From a bacterium (GTDB lineage Bacteria > Planctomycetota > Planctomycetia > Pirellulales > Pirellulaceae), in contig JAUIGN010000006.1 of assembly GCA_030430075.1 (NCBI GenBank), positions 1-64,000 of the forward strand: a stretch of DNA of 64,000 nucleotides. The letters run 5' to 3'. Position numbers and translations under genes: made by a program. Shown one piece after another: positions 1 to 7,909 of this stretch. Within the stretch, counting starts at the first letter, position 1; the number at the start of each line of letters is the position of its first letter. The notes beneath the pieces were generated by a model. It saw nothing but the letters and a program-made list of their open reading frames with translations. It was not told the origin of the DNA and did no database searches.

Positions 1-1
1 A

Positions 2-67
2 CTCACTCCGTTGCAGGCCCAGATTGCCAAGTGGTTCGGCTTCGCGCCTACACAGTACGGCGCCTGA
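2..67 (+). CDS. C-terminal end of an unidentified protein (partial)
   Basis: An open frame enters from the left edge and ends at TGA 65-67. It gives 21 residues ending in WFGFAPTQYGA. Nothing more can be said; the fragment is too short to assign and could be chance. It lies 15 bases from the convergent end of the next gene, which is a spacing expected of two real genes. Confidence 0.4.
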   Translation, partial: LTPLQAQIAKWFGFAPTQYGA

Positions 68-82
68 AGCCCGTTGCCGCCG

Positions 83-1534
83 TCAGGAAATTCGCAGAAA
101 ATGATCCCCGATAGTGCGGAAAGTGCGCTCAAACTGCTTGGCAGCATGCCTCAGGTTCGCTCTTTTCTTGGCATGTTTTCGCTGTTCCGCTTGGAGTGCC
201 AAACAGTTAGCCAGGCGCCGGAACGTGTAGATACGGCGATGTTGTGATCGACGTTTGTCCTCCTGCGACGCAGCCTTACGATCGAATGCGTCCCAGTAAC
301 GCAAGGTTTCGGCATACAGTTTGATGGCCCTGGCGATGCGATTGTCTTCGTGTGCGAGCACTGCCTGTTGGTGCGTGAGACTCGCCCTTAGATCCAGTGG
401 CAGTCCGGAGATTCTCTTAGCACGCAGAAAGACAGCAGCCGCTCGCTCGCGGTTCGCCCGCAATCGCTCAAGGATGCCTTCATGTAACCAACACAGTACT
501 GTCAGGTCGTCGGGTGCTTGGTCAGGCAAACTTCTTCTCTCGGATATCTGCTTAAGACTGTCGATCACCGCGTCAATTTCTTTTTTGGGGGGTTCGGCGT
601 TACTCTTCGGGGCTTCACGAAACAGTGTTTCCAAATGGCGAGCACGAAGCACGGTGTGTATCGACTGAAGTCTATCTAATTCTCTGCCAGCGGCATCGAT
701 CAATTCTTTCATTTCCTTGTCAGATTCACTGCAGTCGTAGTCCATCATGACTGCCGCAGCGAGCAATTGACAGGCTGATACGGTTGAATGAGATTTTCGA
801 GAACTGAGAATGTCCTTTATTATGGGGGGAACGAAACGGGTCGATTCGAACTGAGTCTTTAAGTCGTGCGATGTGACAGCGCTTGCCAGCTGGGCGGCTT
901 CTTTGCCGTTAGGATTTCCAGCTGCGTGGTAATAGAACTCCTCGACGCGCTCCTTAGCTACGGCCATCTTTCGCGTGATGGTCGCGGGACTCGTGTCAAG
1001 ATACTTTGCCATCAACCGCTGTCCGTACAGCGTTGCCTTGCCATCCACGAGCGGTGTGACGTGGCGAGCGTAATTCTCGTCCAACTGATTGAGAATGCGA
1101 ATCACGCGGACTGCCAATTCGGGTAAGACCTCGGGGCAATGCTGTGCAAGGTAGACCACTTCCCCTGTTTTGCACCATTCGTGGGCTTCGGGGCGACGTT
1201 TTGGGGCCTCCCCATTGTCTGCAAACTCATTGACGTCCGCATTGTAGCTCCGAACGCTGAGCGAGTTCGGTCTGCTTACTTCTCGAACAAGCGCAGTCAA
1301 TTCGGCTAAGGCGTTGCTTGGCTCATCGACCGCGAAACCTTCTTCACCTTCTTCAGGAAAGAACTTTGCGATGACCTCACCGACCGCATTTTCTGCATCG
1401 CCCGTCGGTCCTGTGACCGAGCGAGCGGCAAGAAGAAGTTCCTCGCGAAGCTCGCCATGGACGCATTCCTCAGCAATCTTCTTGTAATTTCCGTCACTGG
1501 CCAGCTTTGACAGCCTTTCTTTCAACGTCGACAT
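83..1534 (-). CDS. Uncharacterised helix-turn-helix protein, 483 aa
   Basis: No family is recognised with certainty. The ATG at 1534 is chosen over a GTG at 1600 because it has an AAGGGAG ribosome site about 6 bases upstream. The protein is highly charged. Around residues 172-198 the segment GQRLMAKYLDTSPATITRKM reads like a sigma-70 region 4 or Crp-type helix-turn-helix, with an alpha-helical N-terminal part. The C-terminal third is Lys/Arg- and Ala-rich helix that could form TPR-like or coiled-coil repeats. A sigma-factor-like or transcription-regulator role is an inference from the helix-turn-helix only. The gene is divergent from the TPR gene at 1722, with about 190 bases between. Base composition is visibly less GC-rich than in most of the window, so acquisition by transfer is possible. 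Confidence 0.7.
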   Translation of the reverse strand: MSTLKERLSKLASDGNYKKIAEECVHGELREELLLAARSVTGPTGDAENAVGEVIAKFFPEEGEEGFAVDEPSNALAELTALVREVSRPNSLSVRSYNADVNEFADNGEAPKRRPEAHEWCKTGEVVYLAQHCPEVLPELAVRVIRILNQLDENYARHVTPLVDGKATLYGQRLMAKYLDTSPATITRKMAVAKERVEEFYYHAAGNPNGKEAAQLASAVTSHDLKTQFESTRFVPPIIKDILSSRKSHSTVSACQLLAAAVMMDYDCSESDKEMKELIDAAGRELDRLQSIHTVLRARHLETLFREAPKSNAEPPKKEIDAVIDSLKQISERRSLPDQAPDDLTVLCWLHEGILERLRANRERAAAVFLRAKRISGLPLDLRASLTHQQAVLAHEDNRIARAIKLYAETLRYWDAFDRKAASQEDKRRSQHRRIYTFRRLANCLALQAEQRKHAKKRANLRHAAKQFERTFRTIGDHFLRIS

Positions 1535-1721
1535 TTGGGGCTCCCTTAGCATCGAATCATCCCCCGGGCAACAAGCTGAGGCTATTTCAGCAAGTAACAC
1601 ACGTGTTTCTCGATTCTACTGTCAAGTGTTTCATAATGTGCAACACGTGGGCGGTTAGGTAGAGGCCGCCTTTGTTCGGCGACCGTTACTTTCTTGATGG
1701 CTTTTTTGAGGGCACCATGCC

Positions 1722-2294
1722 ATGCCAACGCCAAGCGACTTTCAGTTCGACCAACAGACAGCCAGTCAGCCACGATTCGGGCAACACTACCGGCGAGCCA
1801 TTGAAGCTCATGCCGCCAACGACCTGCCGGGAGCTCTCAAATGGATCTCGCTGGCCGTAAAACATGGCGGCAATAGCGACGCCAACGTGCAGCACACGCA
1901 TGGTGTCATCCTGCGATACTTGCATCGAGTGGCTGATGCAGCAGCTGCATTTGAAGCTGCTTTACGACTCGACACTTCAAAACATGTGGCTCGGTTTGGA
2001 CTCGGTGAATGCCTCGTAACACTTCAGCAGTACGAGGATGCGATACCGGTGCTGGAGCCGCTACTGACGACTCCATTGGGGAGCAAGGCCTTAAATTCAC
2101 TCGCCATTTGCTTCCTGCAAACCGGCTACGTGCTCAAAGCAATCGAGCACTTTGAGCTGGCGTGTGCCGCCAACCCACGTTCACCTGCATTTCGCGCATT
2201 GATAAGCCTGTCACAGAATATCGGACAAGCGATACGGCTTGCTGGCCCAGAGGACGACGTCTCGCTCATTATCAGCAAACTCGAAAGTATCTAG
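1722..2294 (+). CDS. TPR-repeat protein, 190 aa
   Basis: This is a small tetratricopeptide-repeat protein without an evident signal peptide. Repeats of the form A.NDLPGALKWISLAVKHGG, then VADAAAAFEAALRLD, YEDAIPVLEPLL and VLKAIEHFELACAANP are visible, with about 34-residue spacing across residues 28-160. TPR units normally form protein-binding scaffolds; the partner is unknown. The start at 1722 follows GAGGG about 10 bases upstream; another ATG at 1717 is out of frame. The gene lies 57 bases ahead of the zinc-finger gene on the same strand, so the two may be co-transcribed. Confidence 0.75.
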   Translation: MPTPSDFQFDQQTASQPRFGQHYRRAIEAHAANDLPGALKWISLAVKHGGNSDANVQHTHGVILRYLHRVADAAAAFEAALRLDTSKHVARFGLGECLVTLQQYEDAIPVLEPLLTTPLGSKALNSLAICFLQTGYVLKAIEHFELACAANPRSPAFRALISLSQNIGQAIRLAGPEDDVSLIISKLESI

Positions 2295-2351
2295 GGTCGC
2301 TGACCTGCGTCCCAACACGCTGCAGCGTTAAGAATATTCGAGGAGCAAGCT

Positions 2352-3059
2352 ATGCCATTCTTTCAGTGGTTTCGACGTAAACACCGCGACAAGCGGCAGC
2401 CTTCGGGCAATCGCGTGTCTCCAAAGAAGCCACCGGCTCCAACGGTGGCCGTGTTGCCTGCAGTCGACATGAGAAACTTGGAGGACTTCTTCAGAAACGA
2501 TTTTGCTTTCGTAGGTCTTATGGACGCAACCGATTTTCGATTCGTGGTGAAATGCCGATCATGCGGATATCTGCAAGTGCCGGGGCAGCTCAGTTTCTTG
2601 TGCAGCAATTGCCATCAACTGGTGGAAGTACAGTACGAAACTGGATCGGTACCATGCAGTTCCTGCTCTGGTCGCGGACAATATGTCACGGGTGGTGGCC
2701 ACTATCAAGCAACTGTGCCGATCCCAGGATTTTCGGGTGGAGAGTACCCGGTGTACATCACGCCTTGCTCGGATTGCCACGGCAGTGGGAAAGTGACGCC
2801 AACACAAATTCTGCTGACAATGTCTGAGACGATTGGCTGTGGCTATTGCCCGTTGCCGGGGGTCGATGTGCCGACCCACTGCCTGTGCAAGGGGCTCGGT
2901 CGGCTGGGGCGGCTTGAGTCGAAGTCTGTCGCCAGTGGTGCTGCTAGTGAGCCTAAAGCAACCTATCTCACCAAGCAGCAGCAAGCAGACGAAGCACGGA
3001 AGAAAGCGCAATGCGAGCGAGAAGAAGAGGTGATTCGATCGAGCCTCAAAAAGAGCTGA
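2352..3059 (+). CDS. DnaJ-type zinc-finger protein without a J domain, 235 aa
   Basis: The start ATG has a GAGGAG site 7 bases upstream. The N-terminus is basic (FRRKHRDKRQ). A first Cys4 ribbon (CRSCGY ... CSNCHQ) lies at residues 70-95. A second cluster follows with CSSCSGRGQY and CSDCHGSGKV, the CxxCxGxG signature of the DnaJ/Hsp40 cysteine-rich region, at about 112-150, and then CGYC and HCLCKGLGRLG. The C-terminal 30 residues are a charged helix. There is no HPD-containing J domain, so this is not a co-chaperone of the classical kind. Zinc binding is well supported; protein or nucleic-acid binding is inferred. It probably forms a unit with the TPR gene just upstream. Confidence 0.75.
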   Translation: MPFFQWFRRKHRDKRQPSGNRVSPKKPPAPTVAVLPAVDMRNLEDFFRNDFAFVGLMDATDFRFVVKCRSCGYLQVPGQLSFLCSNCHQLVEVQYETGSVPCSSCSGRGQYVTGGGHYQATVPIPGFSGGEYPVYITPCSDCHGSGKVTPTQILLTMSETIGCGYCPLPGVDVPTHCLCKGLGRLGRLESKSVASGAASEPKATYLTKQQQADEARKKAQCEREEEVIRSSLKKS

Positions 3060-3440
3060 GCGGGAAAGACGGATTTTCGGTTAGGGCTCCTTGCCCGCCT
3101 TATCCGCACGGCTGATCTCAACGGTGACCTTGGCGCGCCCCAGTCGTACTCGCGTGACGGCTTAGAAGCAGCCTGTTACTTATGGTTGCATTTTAAAGAC
3201 GCTCTCGTGTCGCCATCATCGAACCTTCTTGAACCGATTGGCAACCATGACTCGACTCGAACCTTCTGCACAAATCTGCTCAGGAAGGCAAGCAAGGATC
3301 GGACGGAGTTCGACGCCTCACAAACTCTTCGCAGAACGGAACTGATGCCGGAAGGTACCCAGCCGCCGCTATCTGCTCCAATGTATCGCCTGTTTGAACT
3401 GACCGAATTGTACTTCATCGTTTGCGTAAGTCGTTCACAT
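3060..3440. other. Intergenic region without a supported gene
   Basis: No convincing coding sequence was found. Open frames that run into the tRNA are artefacts. A stop-to-stop minus frame at 3081-3164 reads like a gene tail but has no start and only 26 codons, so it is not called. Confidence 0.5.
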
Positions 3441-3441
3441 C

Positions 3442-3483
3442 AAAAGAGAAACAGCTCGCCACAAATCAACGTGACGAGCTGTT
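3442..3483 (-). terminator. Rho-independent terminator of tRNA-Pro
   Basis: The arms AACAGCTCG (3450-3458) and CGAGCTGTT (3475-3483) form a perfect 9-bp stem. On the minus strand the stem is followed by TCTCTTTT. It lies 12 bases beyond the 3' end of the tRNA gene. Confidence 0.8.
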
Positions 3484-3495
3484 TTGATTTCAAGT

Positions 3496-3569
3496 CGGGG
3501 CGCCCAGATTCGAACTGGGGACCTCCTGCTCCCAAAGCAGGCGCGCTAGCCAGGCTGCGCTACGCCCCG
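3496..3569 (-). tRNA. tRNA-Pro (anticodon UGG)
   Basis: On the minus strand the acceptor arm CGGGGCG (3569-3563) pairs with CGCCCCG at the 3' end. The anticodon stem CCTGC/GCAGG encloses the loop TTTGGGA with anticodon TGG. The T loop carries GTTCGAATC. The length is 74 nt and the 3' CCA is not encoded. A plus-strand open frame across it is a translation of tRNA and was rejected. Confidence 0.95.
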
Positions 3570-3741
3570 GCATCGAGTGCCGAGAAATCGGTGTCGCGAA
3601 CGACGCCGATCCGTCTCACAAGTGGCTCATGCTAACCTGCCCTGCTCCGGCTGGCAATCGGCCTGATTCCAATTCCGGGGCAGGCAGGGAATGCCGAGCC
3701 ACGGCCTCTTCAGACGGGTGATTCTCACGGGCCGGCGTCGG

Positions 3742-4854
3742 TCAGGCGACTTCCCGCTGGTCTGCCTGGTGGCCCTGCTCCGGTGCTTCGGCGGAACCGT
3801 TGAGCAGCGCTCGCAGGCGGTCGAACTCGTCGTGATCCGAAAAGTGCACCACGATCCGTCCGCGGCCCTTTTTCGTCTGGCGGATCTCGATCTTCGTACC
3901 CAACGCGATGCGTAACTCCTGTTCCAAGGACGCAACCTGGTCGCTCTCGGTTCGCTTCGACTTGCTTTTTCTCTCGCCGGACATCTCCAGGATGTTGTCA
4001 TCCACCTCGCTGACCGCGTCACTGACACGCCGTTCCGTCTCGCGTACGCTCCACCCCTCGCTGCGGATTTGACCGCAAAACTGAATTTGCTCGGCCTCTT
4101 CCCCCAACGGCAAGAGTGCTCGGGCGTGCCCCGCGGAGATGTCGCTGGTTCGGACGGCGTCCAGCACCTCGGACGGCAACTCCAACAATCGCATCAGATT
4201 CGCAATCGTCGACCGATCGATCTTCAGCCGCCGGGCGAGGTCGTCCTGCGTGCAATGGTGCTCGTCCAGATAGCGTTTGAACGACAGCGCCTTTTCGATG
4301 GCGTTCAGATCCTTTCGCTGCAGGTTCTCGACGATTGCCAGTTCCGCGACCAACCGGTCGTCGGCGTCCTTGATCCGTGCCGGCACCTGGGCCCAGCCAG
4401 CCTGGATCGCGGCCCGCAAGCGGCGTTCGCCGGAAATCAACTGGTAACGCTCGCCAATCCGCCGCACCAGAATCGGCTGCAGCATATCGTGTTCTTTGAG
4501 ACTCTCAGAAAGCGAGGCGATTTCGGACTGACCGAATTCGCGTCGCGGCTGAAAGGGGTTGTCGTCGATGTCGTAGACATTCAGCAGGAAGATGTCCGAA
4601 ATCGGGCCGTCCCCCCCGCCACTCGACCCCTCGTCGGCCGCTGCAGCCGATTCGACGGGAGCCGATTCGCCGCCCGTCTGCGCTGTGCCATCCTGCGGCT
4701 GGTCGAATTGCAGCGATGGCTCGCCATGATGGTCATCGATTTGAGGTGGCAATCCGCCATGCGATTCGTCCATCTGCGGCATGCCATCGTTCGGCTCGTT
4801 CGGCGTCCCCAGTAATGCGGCCAGTCCTCGCCCAAGTCTGCGGTCCTTCGTCAC
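3742..4854 (-). CDS. parB: ParB, chromosome-partitioning CTPase and parS-binding protein, 370 aa
   Basis: ParB loads at parS, clamps DNA using CTP, spreads, and organises the origin region. The start is GTG 4854 (AAGGAGG site 9 bases upstream), giving the classical N-terminus with RRLGRGLAALLG, the ParA-interacting motif. Residues 20-85 are an unusually long acidic, low-complexity linker. The core follows: NPFQPRREF (99-107), the CTP-binding GERRLRAA (142-149) and ENLQRKDLN (176-184). A helix-turn-helix (TQDDLARRLKIDRSTIANLM) follows at about 204-223, and the C-terminus is a dimerisation domain. parA is not next to it in this window. Five perfect parS sites lie 480-780 bases upstream, so autoregulation or local nucleation is plausible. 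Confidence 0.95.
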   Translation of the reverse strand: MTKDRRLGRGLAALLGTPNEPNDGMPQMDESHGGLPPQIDDHHGEPSLQFDQPQDGTAQTGGESAPVESAAAADEGSSGGGDGPISDIFLLNVYDIDDNPFQPRREFGQSEIASLSESLKEHDMLQPILVRRIGERYQLISGERRLRAAIQAGWAQVPARIKDADDRLVAELAIVENLQRKDLNAIEKALSFKRYLDEHHCTQDDLARRLKIDRSTIANLMRLLELPSEVLDAVRTSDISAGHARALLPLGEEAEQIQFCGQIRSEGWSVRETERRVSDAVSEVDDNILEMSGERKSKSKRTESDQVASLEQELRIALGTKIEIRQTKKGRGRIVVHFSDHDEFDRLRALLNGSAEAPEQGHQADQREVA

Positions 4855-5330
4855 GATGAATTGCCTCCTTGCAATGCGCGAAACACTTGGCACTCGAGCA
4901 ACCCGCTCGGGACACGATACTCATGCGAGCGGCGGTCCGCCGAGTTGCCCTAGTGGATGAAGCTACAATATGAGCCTTGGATCGACTTCCCTGCCGAACC
5001 ATGGTTCAACGTGGTGACCGTGAAACACGCGAACGACCTTGATCGTCTGACATCACGGTACCCTGGTGGATGACTTTTCGGAATGATCAGTTCGCCCGCG
5101 TGAGTCGATCCAAATCGAAAACGGCGTGGTCCAACCGCCGGCGATTGTGGGATTGTCGATTCGGCCACCGTCACAGGGAGAATCTTAGCGATCAACGGCC
5201 GTCCGGCGGACCCCATTTTTTTTGAATCGTGATCGCCCGCCGGTTACGTGGAACGATCGGCAAACCGTTGAACTGGCATGTTCCCATCCGAGCCGTTGCT
5301 CACGACACCGACGGCAGCCCAACCTGGGAA

Positions 5331-5344
5331 GTTTCACGTGAAAC
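5331..5344. promoter_or_regulatory. parS site 1
   Basis: Perfect 14-bp palindrome GTTTCACGTGAAAC, the core of the bacterial parS consensus bound by ParB, in the non-coding region upstream of parB. Confidence 0.9.
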
Positions 5345-5421
5345 GCTACAAAGCCCCCAGGTGTCCAGGGTGTCGCAGAAGCCCGGTTCTTCTCTCGTGT
5401 CACATTTGACGCATCTCGACT

Positions 5422-5435
5422 GTTTCACGTGAAAC
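5422..5435. promoter_or_regulatory. parS site 2
   Basis: Perfect GTTTCACGTGAAAC preceded by T, so it matches the left side of the 16-bp consensus as well. It starts 91 bases after site 1. Confidence 0.9.
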
Positions 5436-5493
5436 GTCCGCTCGACGTGATTCGCCTGTTTCGCGCCAGATGTCCGTCTGTCACGACCTGCCC

Positions 5494-5507
5494 GTTTCAC
5501 GTGAAAC
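5494..5507. promoter_or_regulatory. parS site 3
   Basis: Perfect GTTTCACGTGAAAC followed by A, matching the right side of the 16-bp consensus. It starts 72 bases after site 2. Confidence 0.9.
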
Positions 5508-5529
5508 ATCCACGCAGCGTGACCCACCC

Positions 5530-5543
5530 GTTTCACGTGAAAC
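5530..5543. promoter_or_regulatory. parS site 4
   Basis: Perfect GTTTCACGTGAAAC. It starts 36 bases after site 3, the closest pair in the cluster. Confidence 0.9.
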
Positions 5544-5616
5544 GGCGTCCCTACTTGATCGGCCCGAAATGCGAGGAGCGTTTGGTCGTCCAATCCGGAG
5601 TATGCGATACATCCCC

Positions 5617-5630
5617 GTTTCACGTGAAAC
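5617..5630. promoter_or_regulatory. parS site 5
   Basis: Perfect GTTTCACGTGAAAC. It starts 87 bases after site 4 and is the last site before the repeat region. Confidence 0.9.
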
Positions 5631-5786
5631 GACAAGCGGTTCCGTGTCCGTTCAGGAGGTCGCTGACGAGGCAGGCACCGGGGCCGACCGGAGGCAGACG
5701 CGACCCCATCCAGTCCGGATTGCTTTCCGTCTCGCAACGTGGCGAACGCATTGATACTCCGCACGATCGTGAAGCGACCACGGTAC

Positions 5787-5915
5787 TTCAATTGAACGGT
5801 ATGGGGTTGGGCGCTGACGCGGCTGAGATGCGCGGCGCTGTGGGAAAGTCCGCCACAGACGATTGCGGTACAACGGACGGTGATGATTGGTTGTTCGCTG
5901 TTGAATCGTCTGCGC
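5787..5915 (+). repeat. Interspersed repeat beta, copy 1
   Basis: The segment starting GGCTGAGATGCGCGG near 5821 matches the 3' two thirds of the beta family. Read as protein it gives AEMRGAVGKSATDDC and then LF..ESS, aligning without gaps to the copy at 53695. The 5' third has diverged. It lies directly before alpha copy A, in the same orientation. Confidence 0.65.
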
Positions 5916-5928
5916 TGGGGCGGAGGAA

Positions 5929-6207
5929 ATGGGAGACCTTCGGTCGGCGGTTTCGGCGGGGTCGGAGACCCGCGCCGAGCAGGAATGGGAGGCCCGCGCC
6001 GAGCAGGAATGGGAGGCCTGCGCCGAGCAGGAATGGGAGGCCTGCGCCGAGCAGGAATGGGAGACCTTCGGTCGGCGGTTTCGGCGGGGTCGGAGACCCG
6101 CGCCGAGCAGGAATGGGAGGCCCGCGCCGAGCAGGAATGGGAGACCTGCGCCGGGCAGGAATGGGAGGTCTGCGCCGGGCAGGAATGGGAGACCCGCGCC
6201 GAGCAGG
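5929..6207 (+). repeat. Interspersed repeat alpha, copy A (two cores plus tandem 21-bp units)
   Basis: Two identical 50-bp cores begin GGAGACCTTCGGTCGG, at 5932-5981 and 6060-6109. After each core come tandem units of about 21 bp built on GCGCCGAGCAGGAATGGGAG with C/T variation. The small inverted repeats GACC-TTC-GGTC and GGTC-GGA-GACC could form short hairpins. The element lies about 55 bases beyond the stop of the DUF1015 gene. Frames through it encode Arg/Pro/Gly repeats and are not believed to be genes. Confidence 0.9.
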
Positions 6208-6263
6208 GGCAACCGGCGCTGCGCAGATGGCGGAGGCCGTACCAAGCCATTCAGCCGGTGCGG

Positions 6264-7580
6264 TCAAGCCAAGGGGTTGATGACGAGTCCGCTCAGCAGC
6301 TTCGGAAAGAAGTAGGTGCTTTTGGCCGGCATACGCTCGCCATGTTCGCTGATCTGGCGAATGTGGTCGAGCGTGGCGGGCATGACCAGGGCGGCGAGCG
6401 GGAAAGGGTTTCCGTCGGCGTCACCCGTCTTTAGCGCCTCGATCACTTCGTCGACCAGGTGGACATACTTGGGTTTGGGAAGATCCGTGGCGCCGACCAT
6501 GGTCTCGATCGCCAACCGGTGCAGGATGCTGACCCCCAGGCCTTGCCAATCCGAACTGTGGTCGCCGGCAACCTCGGCCAAACGCCGGGCGCCCTGGTCG
6601 GTCAACCGCGCCTTGGTCCAACGCTGGTCCTTGCTGGTGAAGAAAGCGAGTTCGCGCTGGTCGTCCGCCTGCTCGATGGCGGCCCACAGGGCCTGGGCCT
6701 GCTCAGGTCCTTCGCCTCCCGGTTCCGTGTCGAACGCATCGCCCAGCTTGGAGGCTAGTTCAGACGCTGTCAGCGGAGGCACTCCGCGGAACAGCCGGTG
6801 CGTGGGAAGCACGATCATGCCCGGATCGTTCATGCCCACGCACATCGTCATGACGTAGTTGGCCGGATGGTGATCTGGCAGGTCGCTCTGCTGCGCAAGC
6901 TGGTCACGGTAGTTGCAAGCGGTTTCGTAACGATGGTGGCCATCGGCGACAAACATCGGTTTGGGGCCCATCACCGCAGCCAGTTGCGAAATCACCTGGA
7001 CATCCGACACCGGCCACAGTCGGTGCACGATCCCCAAGTGATCGGTTGCTTCCAACGGCGCAACACCGACAATGGCGTCTTCCAGTAAGGATTGGGCCGC
7101 GTTCTCGGCGTCAGGGTAAATGCCGAAGATCTGACTCAGGTTGGCCTGGCAAGCGGTGATCAGCTTGAGCCGGTCCGCTTTGGCTGCTGCATGCGTCTCT
7201 TCATGAGGATAGATCGTCCCCTCGCCGAACCGTTCGAGCCGCATTCGGGCCATGAAACCTCGCCGGGTGAATTCTTCACCGGCATACGAAAACACCTGGT
7301 GGTAAACGTAGACCGCCGGATCCGGATCGGCATGGAGAACACCTTCGGCCTGCCAGTTCTTCAGAAAGCGGGCGGCCCGTGCGTACCGATCATGGTGCGC
7401 ATCGTCACCCGGCTCATCCCGGTTGAGTATCAGTCGAATCACATTGGCCGGGTGTCGCTGGTACAGTTGATCCTGGAGTTCGGGACCGATCACATCGTAG
7501 GGCGGGGCAATCACATCGCTGAGTGATCCGACGTGGCCGAGGTCGTACCGCAGTCCGCGAAACGCTTCAATGTGTGGCAT
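6264..7580 (-). CDS. DUF1015 family protein, 438 aa
   Basis: This conserved family has no settled biochemical role. The start ATG 7580 (MPHIEAFRGLRY) is chosen because it begins the family's N-terminus and has GAAGGA upstream; the frame stays open further upstream without homology. Family hallmarks are visible: VIAPPYDVI (about 22-30), HPANVIRLIL (about 43-52), the YPHEET segment (about 120) and FVADGHHRYETA (about 218-229), the last with an Asp-Gly-His-His typical of an active or metal site. No membrane segments are seen. It lies between the ahcY gene upstream and the parS/repeat region downstream; no functional link is evident. Confidence 0.85.
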   Translation of the reverse strand: MPHIEAFRGLRYDLGHVGSLSDVIAPPYDVIGPELQDQLYQRHPANVIRLILNRDEPGDDAHHDRYARAARFLKNWQAEGVLHADPDPAVYVYHQVFSYAGEEFTRRGFMARMRLERFGEGTIYPHEETHAAAKADRLKLITACQANLSQIFGIYPDAENAAQSLLEDAIVGVAPLEATDHLGIVHRLWPVSDVQVISQLAAVMGPKPMFVADGHHRYETACNYRDQLAQQSDLPDHHPANYVMTMCVGMNDPGMIVLPTHRLFRGVPPLTASELASKLGDAFDTEPGGEGPEQAQALWAAIEQADDQRELAFFTSKDQRWTKARLTDQGARRLAEVAGDHSSDWQGLGVSILHRLAIETMVGATDLPKPKYVHLVDEVIEALKTGDADGNPFPLAALVMPATLDHIRQISEHGERMPAKSTYFFPKLLSGLVINPLA

Positions 7581-7798
7581 GGATAATAGTCCTTCGTGGC
7601 AGGCTCGAAATGGCGGATCCGGACGTTGTGCAGTTGCCCGCCTGGCGGATGAGGTGGGCGACGACTCACACGTCGCGCGGCTCGTCGGTGGTTGGGTATC
7701 CCGATCGTCCCACGAAAGCGAGCGGCCTGCGGTGACGACGGAGCACAGGGATCGATCCGACGGTCGGGAACGAAGGGACGAGCGGAGCAAGGATCATA
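7581..7798. other. Intergenic region upstream of the DUF1015 gene
   Basis: This gap should hold the promoter of the DUF1015 gene. No gene, conserved RNA or clear promoter motif was recognised by eye. The remainder up to 7909 is the ahcY terminator and trailer. Confidence 0.4.
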
Positions 7799-7830
7799 AC
7801 AAAAAAGCCGCTGGGGAAAACCCAGCGGCT
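7799..7830 (-). terminator. Rho-independent terminator of ahcY
   Basis: The 10-bp perfect stem AGCCGCTGGG / CCCAGCGGCT (7806-7815 and 7821-7830) with a 5-base loop is followed on the minus strand by TTTTTT. It sits about 80 bases after the ahcY stop. Confidence 0.9.
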
Positions 7831-7909
7831 TGCTTCGGCGGCGGTGCCTTGCGACGTGGACGCACCAACCAGGAAATCAAAAGACTGCGTGCCGCCACGG
7901 CACGACAAA

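Noticed and set aside
3081..3164. Minus-strand frame of 26 codons that reads like a protein tail
   Set aside because: No start codon and stops on both sides; too short in GC-rich DNA to be more than chance.
3186..3635. 149-codon plus-strand frame
   Set aside because: It crosses the tRNA-Pro gene and its terminator, and the middle part is a translated tRNA.
5929..6207. Possible CRISPR array
   Set aside because: Units are contiguous and nearly identical with no unique spacers, and no cas genes are present.
5800..6280. Long overlapping frames rich in Gly-Arg-Pro-Ala through the alpha repeats on both strands
   Set aside because: They are translations of the tandem DNA repeat; several frames are open at once, which is typical of repeat DNA with few stops, and no ribosome site or family match is present.
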